Of a stretch of DNA of 10,133 nt, positions 7,091-10,133 are shown in pieces. Under the pieces are notes generated by a model. That model saw only the letters and a list, made by a program, of their open reading frames with translations. It was not told the origin of the DNA and ran no database searches. Source of the stretch: Candidatus Moranbacteria bacterium RIFCSPHIGHO2_02_FULL_40_12b (lineage in GTDB: Bacteria > Patescibacteriota > Minisyncoccia > Moranbacterales > 2-12-FULL-40-10); NCBI GenBank assembly GCA_001784725.1, contig MFRX01000004.1:1-10133 (forward strand). The letters run 5' to 3'. Position numbers and translations under genes: made by a program. Position 1 is the stretch's first letter. Every line of letters begins with the position of its first letter.

Positions 7091-7118
7091 GATTTAAGAT
7101 TTAAGATTTAAGATTTAA
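7091..7118 (+). repeat. Tandem repeat (GATTTAA)x4
   Basis: Four exact copies of the 7-bp unit GATTTAA run from 7091 to 7118, followed by a partial fifth (GA). No function is visible. The 7-bp unit is prone to slippage, so copy number may vary between strains. Confidence 0.85.
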
Positions 7119-7148
7119 GAAATTTTCATATCGTTCTTAATTCATAAT

Positions 7149-7220
7149 TCATAAATCGTAATACGGTTTATTAAAGTCATCCCTGTCCGCATAGAGTATT
7201 ATTGTCAAAATAAAGTACAT
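7149..7220 (-). CDS. Micro-ORF of 23 codons with strong expression signals
   Basis: ATG (7220-7218) to TGA (7151-7149) encodes 23 residues beginning MYFILTIILYADRDD and ending in YYDL. The first ten residues are hydrophobic and the rest polar/charged, so it could be a short membrane-associated peptide, a leader peptide or the exposed start of a regulatory RNA. It is supported by context rather than by homology: an 11-nt Shine-Dalgarno match six bases before the ATG and a good promoter 49 bp further upstream. It lies antisense to the operon, pointing toward atpH. I do not recognise the family and cannot assign a function. After the stop, the sequence becomes repeat-rich with no frame continuing the protein, so a frameshifted longer gene is unlikely. 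Confidence 0.5.
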   Translation of the reverse strand: MYFILTIILYADRDDFNKPYYDL

Positions 7221-7225
7221 GACCT

Positions 7226-7236
7226 ACCTCCTTTCT
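7226..7236 (-). promoter_or_regulatory. Extended Shine-Dalgarno of the micro-ORF
   Basis: Read on the minus strand, AGAAAGGAGGT is fully complementary to the usual 3' tail of bacterial 16S rRNA (ACCTCCTTTCT). AGGAGG is separated from the ATG by six bases, an optimal distance. No other gene in the window has a comparable site; the next best is AAAGAG before atpG. Confidence 0.75.
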
Positions 7237-7268
7237 GTCCAAATATTCGTTGAAATTTAAGACATTTC

Positions 7269-7297
7269 AATGTAGCATGGGGCGGGGGAAAAGTCAA
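7269..7297 (-). promoter_or_regulatory. Extended -10 promoter of the micro-ORF
   Basis: On the minus strand TTGACT (7297-7292) is followed after exactly 17 bp by TACATT (7274-7269), preceded by TGC, which makes an extended -10 element. The start of transcription would fall near 7262. An inverted repeat TTGAAAT (7250-7256) / ATTTCAA (7264-7270) spans the expected start point and could be a 5' hairpin or an operator site. Confidence 0.65.
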
Positions 7298-7402
7298 GCC
7301 CGTAAAATCGCAGGGCGACCACGGGTCAAGTAGTTGAATTATAATCAGTGAATATTTGCCTAAAATAAAAGCAATGTTTGGCGATTAAAATTTAATGAAA
7401 AT

Positions 7403-7472
7403 GTCATCCTCGCGAAAGCGGGGATCCAGTAATAAAATCTATCGACTAGATTCCCGTTTTCACGGGAATGAC
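7403..7472. repeat. 70-bp composite palindrome with GAAA-loop hairpins
   Basis: Two 27-bp arms (7403-7429 and 7446-7472) are diverged inverted copies, both beginning GTCAT when read inward. Each arm is itself a hairpin: ATCCTCGC-GAAA-GCGGGGAT (7406-7425) on the plus strand, and ATTCCCGT-GAAA-ACGGGAAT on the minus strand (7469-7450), the latter perfect. The pentamer AAAAT flanks both ends (7398-7402, 7473-7477) and could be a target-site duplication, though it is a common word in AT-rich DNA. The general form, GTCATTCCCG...CGGGAAT, is like dispersed intergenic repeats known in many bacterial genomes. Confidence 0.85.
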
Positions 7473-7495
7473 AAAATAATAAAAAGATTAAATCT

Positions 7496-9106
7496 ATGAG
7501 TAATAAAGATTACATTATCAACCAACTCAAGCAACAAATCGAAAATTTCAAAACGGAAACCAAGACCGAAAAAGTCGGGACTGTTTTGGAAGTGGGGGAC
7601 GGGGTGGCGAAAATCGCCGGGCTGTCGGACGCGATGGCATCTGAAATGTTGGAATTTATTCCGGCGCTTAGACATCCGATGTCTAACGACCATAGCGACC
7701 GAAAGACATCGGATGTCTTAGGACATGTTTATGGCGTAGCGCTGAACTTGGAAGAAGACCAGATCGGAGCGATGATTTTGGGAGAATATAAAAATATCAA
7801 AGAAGGCGATCAGGTAAAATCAACCGGAAAAATTTTGTCCGTGCCGGTGGGCGAGCAAATAATAGGAAGAGTTGTGAACCCATTAGGACAAGCCATTGAC
7901 GGAAAAGGAGAGATTTACCCTCATCTCGGATCTTCTCCCTTAAAGGGAGAAGAGGACAAGGTTAAATACTATCCTATTGAGAAGATCGCGCCGGGAGTGA
8001 TTACTCGAAAATCGGTGCATCAGCCGGTGCAGACGGGAATTAAAGCTATTGACGCGATGATTCCCATTGGACGCGGGCAAAGAGAGCTTATCATCGGCGA
8101 TCGGCAAACAGGAAAAACCGCGATTGCCATTGATACTATTATCAATCAGAAGGGACAGGATATGGTATGTATTTATGTCGCTATCGGCCAGAAAGAATCC
8201 AAGGTCGCCAGAATCGTCGCGGAACTGGAAAAAAATGGCGCGATGGAATACACAACCGTGGTGGTGGCGGGAGCCAGCGACCCGGCGGCGCTTTCATTTA
8301 TTGCTCCGTATTCCGGCTGCGCTATCGGAGAATATTTTATGGATCAGGGAAAGGATGTGCTGGTGGTTTATGACGATTTGTCCAAGCACGCCTGGGCGTA
8401 CCGGCAGATTTCTTTAATCCTGAAAAGGCCGCCGGGGCGTGAAGCATATCCGGGGGATATTTTCTATCTCCATTCGCGGCTTCTGGAGCGCAGCGCGAAA
8501 CTTAACGAGAATTTCGGCGGCGGATCTTTGACGGCTTTGCCGATTATTGAAACGCAGGCGGGAGATGTTTCAGCGTATATTCCGACCAATGTGATTTCCA
8601 TTACCGACGGGCAGATTTATTTGGAATCAGATTTATTTTACAAAGGAATCCGTCCGGCCCTGAATGTCGGCCTTTCGGTGTCGCGCGTGGGTTCGGCGGC
8701 GCAGATAAAAGCGATGAAGAAAGTAGCCGGGAAATTGCGGCTGGACTTGGCGCAATTCCGCGAATTGGAGGCATTCGCCCAGTTTGGATCGGATCTGGAT
8801 GAAAACACGAGAAAACAAATTGAGAGAGGAAGAAAAACGGTGGAAATTTTGAAACAAGGGCAATATGAACTGATGCCGGTGGAGAATCAGGTAGCGGTAC
8901 TCTACGCTTTAACGGCGGGATTTCTGGACGATGTGGCGGCGGAAAAAGTGAAAGAATGGGAAAACGATTTTCATAAATATTTGAAATCCAGCGCGCAAGA
9001 AGTTCTGAAATTAATTGCGGATAAAAAAGAATTGACGGAAGAAGTGGTCGCGAAATTGGAAAAAGCGATAAAAGAGTTTAAAGAAATATATCAAAACGGG
9101 GATTAA
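7496..9106 (+). CDS. atpA: ATP synthase F1 subunit alpha
   Basis: The non-catalytic nucleotide-binding subunit of the F1 hexamer. The 536 residues include an N-terminal stalk-binding helix (about 1-25), the beta-barrel domain (26-110), the Walker A loop GDRQTGKT (201-208), the Walker B region VLVVYDDLS (288-296), the signature [11 protein letters not shown] (311-321), the SVSRVG segment with the arginine finger R397 (E. coli R376) and the C-terminal helical domain. It is longer than E. coli alpha (513) although it lacks the E. coli loop before [12 protein letters not shown]. The extra length comes mainly from two segments: about 20 residues between MLEF (51-54) and [11 protein letters not shown] (78-88), and about 13 residues between DGKG (135-138) and IEKIAPG (161-167). 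Both coincide with DNA palindromes. Start ATG lacks a Shine-Dalgarno. The catalytic core is intact, so the gene should be functional. Confidence 0.97.
   Translation: MSNKDYIINQLKQQIENFKTETKTEKVGTVLEVGDGVAKIAGLSDAMASEMLEFIPALRHPMSNDHSDRKTSDVLGHVYGVALNLEEDQIGAMILGEYKNIKEGDQVKSTGKILSVPVGEQIIGRVVNPLGQAIDGKGEIYPHLGSSPLKGEEDKVKYYPIEKIAPGVITRKSVHQPVQTGIKAIDAMIPIGRGQRELIIGDRQTGKTAIAIDTIINQKGQDMVCIYVAIGQKESKVARIVAELEKNGAMEYTTVVVAGASDPAALSFIAPYSGCAIGEYFMDQGKDVLVVYDDLSKHAWAYRQISLILKRPPGREAYPGDIFYLHSRLLERSAKLNENFGGGSLTALPIIETQAGDVSAYIPTNVISITDGQIYLESDLFYKGIRPALNVGLSVSRVGSAAQIKAMKKVAGKLRLDLAQFRELEAFAQFGSDLDENTRKQIERGRKTVEILKQGQYELMPVENQVAVLYALTAGFLDDVAAEKVKEWENDFHKYLKSSAQEVLKLIADKKELTEEVVAKLEKAIKEFKEIYQNGD
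7668..7719 (+). repeat. In-frame palindromic insert 1 within atpA
   Basis: Two palindromes lie 16 bp apart: TTAGACATCCGATGTCTAA (7668-7686) and AAGACATCGGATGTCTT (7703-7719). Each is self-complementary around one central base, and the two are also inverted copies of each other. They encode residues 58-75, which fall in a segment absent from E. coli alpha, in a loop of the N-terminal beta barrel. The reading frame is kept open. Confidence 0.8.
7931..7953 (+). repeat. In-frame palindromic insert 2 within atpA
   Basis: TCTTCTCCCTT (7931-7941) and AAGGGAGAAGA (7943-7953) are perfect 11-bp inverted arms around a single A. They encode SSPLKGEE (residues 146-153) inside a segment of about 13 extra residues relative to E. 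coli alpha. The TCTCCCTT-AAGGGAGA theme is familiar from dispersed repeats in bacterial genomes and the peptide SPLKGEE is its usual translation. Confidence 0.8.
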
Positions 9107-9109
9107 GTC

Positions 9110-9195
9110 TTTACGAATTACTAATCAAGTACGAATATACTAATTGCTAATAAAGATAAATTCGTATATTAGTAAAAAGATTAGTAATTAGTAAA
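9110..9195 (+). repeat. 86-bp palindromic element, copy B (before atpG)
   Basis: Outer arms TTTACGAATTACTAATC (9110-9126) and GATTAGTAATTAGTAAA (9179-9195) are identical to those of copy A at 5563-5644 and in the same order. The inner modules AGTACGAATATACTAAT (9128-9144) and AATTCGTATATTAGTAA (9159-9175) are exact reverse complements of the inner modules of copy A. It fills the whole 98-bp atpA-atpG gap, ending 9 bp before the atpG start. Confidence 0.85.
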
Positions 9196-9204
9196 GAGCA
9201 TCAT

Positions 9205-10133
9205 ATGGCTAGCGGAAAAGAAATTCGAAGGAGAATAAAATCCGTCAAAAACACGGGCAAAATAACCCGCGCTATGGAGATGGTTGCCGCGGCTAAAATG
9301 AGGCGAGCGATGGCGGCTGTTTTGGCGGTGCGCCCGTATGCCCATGCCGCGCGGGGAGTGCTGGCCAATCTGACCCGCGCTTTTGAAGGATATGAAAGCG
9401 GTTTTTTGGAAACAAGAGAGGTAAAAAATATTTTGGCGATAATTGTGACTTCCAACCGCGGGCTTTGCGGATCATTCAACTCCCAGATAATTAAAAAAAT
9501 AAAAGAAGAGGTGGAAAATCCGGAAAGAATCAAAATAAACCGGGTAGGCGTGGAGAAGATTAAATCAAGAATTAAAAATCAAGAATTAAAAATAAACTTC
9601 ATCACCATTGGAAAAAAGGGAGAGAATGCCGTCCGCAGAATGAGAAAGGAAATTATTGCCAGCTTTCCCGATCTTACCTGTTTGCCGTCAATTGAAGATG
9701 TCCGGCCACTGGCAAAAATTGTTATCGGGGAATATTTGGCGAAAAAATACGACAAAGTAGTGGTTTTTTACACCGATTACATCTCTGCGATTTCCCAGCA
9801 CCCCAAAATAAGGCAGCTCCTGCCGATTTCCCAGATTGATATTGAGAAGCAAATCGCCGAAATGGATATTTTGGCGAAGAACTACGGATTGGATGAGAAA
9901 AAAGCGGATTATAAAGTCGAGCCAAGCCCGAGAGAAGTTCTGGAATATATTTTTCCTCGGCTCATTGAAATGCAGATTTACCACGCTATTGCCGAATCCA
10001 ACGCGTCCAAAGAATCAGCCAGGATGGTGGCGATGAAAAACGCCACCGAAGCGGCAGAGGATATGTCGGACGACCTGGCATTCTCCTACAACCAGATCCG
10101 GCAGATGAAAATCACGCAGGAGATAGCGGAAAT
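9205..10133 (+). CDS. atpG: ATP synthase F1 subunit gamma, 3' end missing
   Basis: The central rotor shaft. The frame is open from ATG 9205 to the window end (309 codons plus two bases). The N-terminal helix with NTGKITRAMEMVAAAKM (16-32), the Rossmann-like core with TSNRGLCGSFN (82-92) and the C-terminal helix ending in YNQIRQMKITQEIAE are diagnostic. By comparison with E. coli (287 residues, ...ARQASITQELTEI...) only about ten residues are missing. The protein is longer than usual, mainly because of about 16 extra residues near 105-130 (ERIKINRVGVEKIKSRIKN...), part of which is encoded by a tandem DNA duplication. A weak Shine-Dalgarno-like AAAGAG lies six bases before the ATG. atpD and atpC are expected next. 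Confidence 0.95.
   Translation, partial: MASGKEIRRRIKSVKNTGKITRAMEMVAAAKMRRAMAAVLAVRPYAHAARGVLANLTRAFEGYESGFLETREVKNILAIIVTSNRGLCGSFNSQIIKKIKEEVENPERIKINRVGVEKIKSRIKNQELKINFITIGKKGENAVRRMRKEIIASFPDLTCLPSIEDVRPLAKIVIGEYLAKKYDKVVVFYTDYISAISQHPKIRQLLPISQIDIEKQIAEMDILAKNYGLDEKKADYKVEPSPREVLEYIFPRLIEMQIYHAIAESNASKESARMVAMKNATEAAEDMSDDLAFSYNQIRQMKITQEIAE
9563..9590 (+). repeat. 14-bp tandem duplication inside atpG
   Basis: AATCAAGAATTAAA occurs twice head to tail (9563-9576, 9577-9590). The unit is not a multiple of three, so the two copies are translated in different frames, giving residues 120-129 of a lysine/isoleucine-rich segment. This lies within the stretch that is longer than in E. coli gamma. 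Confidence 0.75.

Larger units (their letters stand above)
7056..7495. other. 440-bp atpH-atpA intergenic region
   Basis: This is by far the largest gap in the operon. From left to right it holds the 28-bp repeat copy 2, a GATTTAA tandem array, a minus-strand micro-ORF with its own ribosome site and promoter, a GC-rich block (about 7279-7325) and a composite palindrome ending 23 bp before atpA. On the plus strand an isolated TATAAT (7340-7345) could be a -10 box for atpA, but no acceptable -35 hexamer lies 16-18 bp upstream, so a second operon promoter is only a possibility. Confidence 0.7.

Noticed and set aside
7223..7240. ACCTCCTTTCT on the plus strand as a fragment of the 16S rRNA 3' end
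   Set aside because: Sequence upstream does not resemble 16S helix 45 or its flanks; the match is explained by a Shine-Dalgarno on the minus strand.
7340..7345. TATAAT as a firm atpA promoter
   Set aside because: No acceptable -35 box at 16-18 bp and no extended -10; kept only as a remark in the gap description.
8067..8417. Alternative plus-strand open frame of 116 codons within atpA
   Set aside because: It overlaps the conserved nucleotide-binding domain of atpA in another frame and has an implausible composition.

Overview
The window looks like a piece of a Candidate Phyla Radiation (Patescibacteria, probably Parcubacteria-type) chromosome. The main reasons are the small single-copy gene set, an unusual methionyl-tRNA synthetase, a trimmed ATP synthase delta subunit, AU-rich start regions almost without Shine-Dalgarno sequences, and intergenic spaces built from short palindromic words. 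TGA is used as a stop (AI-2E transporter, TatD), so this is genetic code 11 and not the TGA=Gly code of Gracilibacteria/Absconditabacteria. The lineage call is inference from these traits; no rRNA is present.

Layout. Positions 1-873 hold the 3' part of an AI-2E-family membrane transporter, ending in a hairpin terminator (902-922) that faces a minus-strand small membrane protein (923-1378). A 68-bp divergent gap separates that gene from a forward cluster: a YcdX-type PHP metal hydrolase (1447-2172), metG overlapping it by 8 bp (2165-3571) and a TatD-family hydrolase (3645-4406). A sigma70-like promoter overlapping the TatD stop codon (4403-4431) appears to start the F1Fo ATP synthase operon: AtpZ/AtpI-like protein, atpB (a), atpE (c), atpF (b), atpH (delta), atpA (alpha) and atpG (gamma, cut by the window end). 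Gene order is the usual bacterial one, so atpD and atpC are expected just downstream. Residues of the c subunit suggest proton rather than sodium coupling.

The unusual part is what lies between and inside the atp genes. All six gaps from the AtpZ-like gene to atpG (about 85-440 bp) contain palindromic or repeated sequence. One 82-86 bp element occurs twice (5563-5644 before atpE, 9110-9195 before atpG) with its core in opposite orientation. A 28-bp element occurs twice (3574-3601, 7057-7084). A composite palindrome with GAAA loops lies 23 bp before atpA. Similar material also appears inside coding sequence: atpA carries two palindromes (7668-7719, 7931-7953) exactly where its protein has extra loops relative to E. 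coli alpha, and atpG carries a 14-bp tandem duplication (9563-9590) in an extra segment. This resembles in-frame invasion of protein genes by palindromic repeats, as known from Rickettsia palindromic elements.

The 440-bp atpH-atpA gap also encodes, on the minus strand, a 23-codon ORF with a complete expression module: extended -10 promoter, short leader hairpin and an 11-nt Shine-Dalgarno match. It is the only strong Shine-Dalgarno in the window and is too small for ordinary gene finders.
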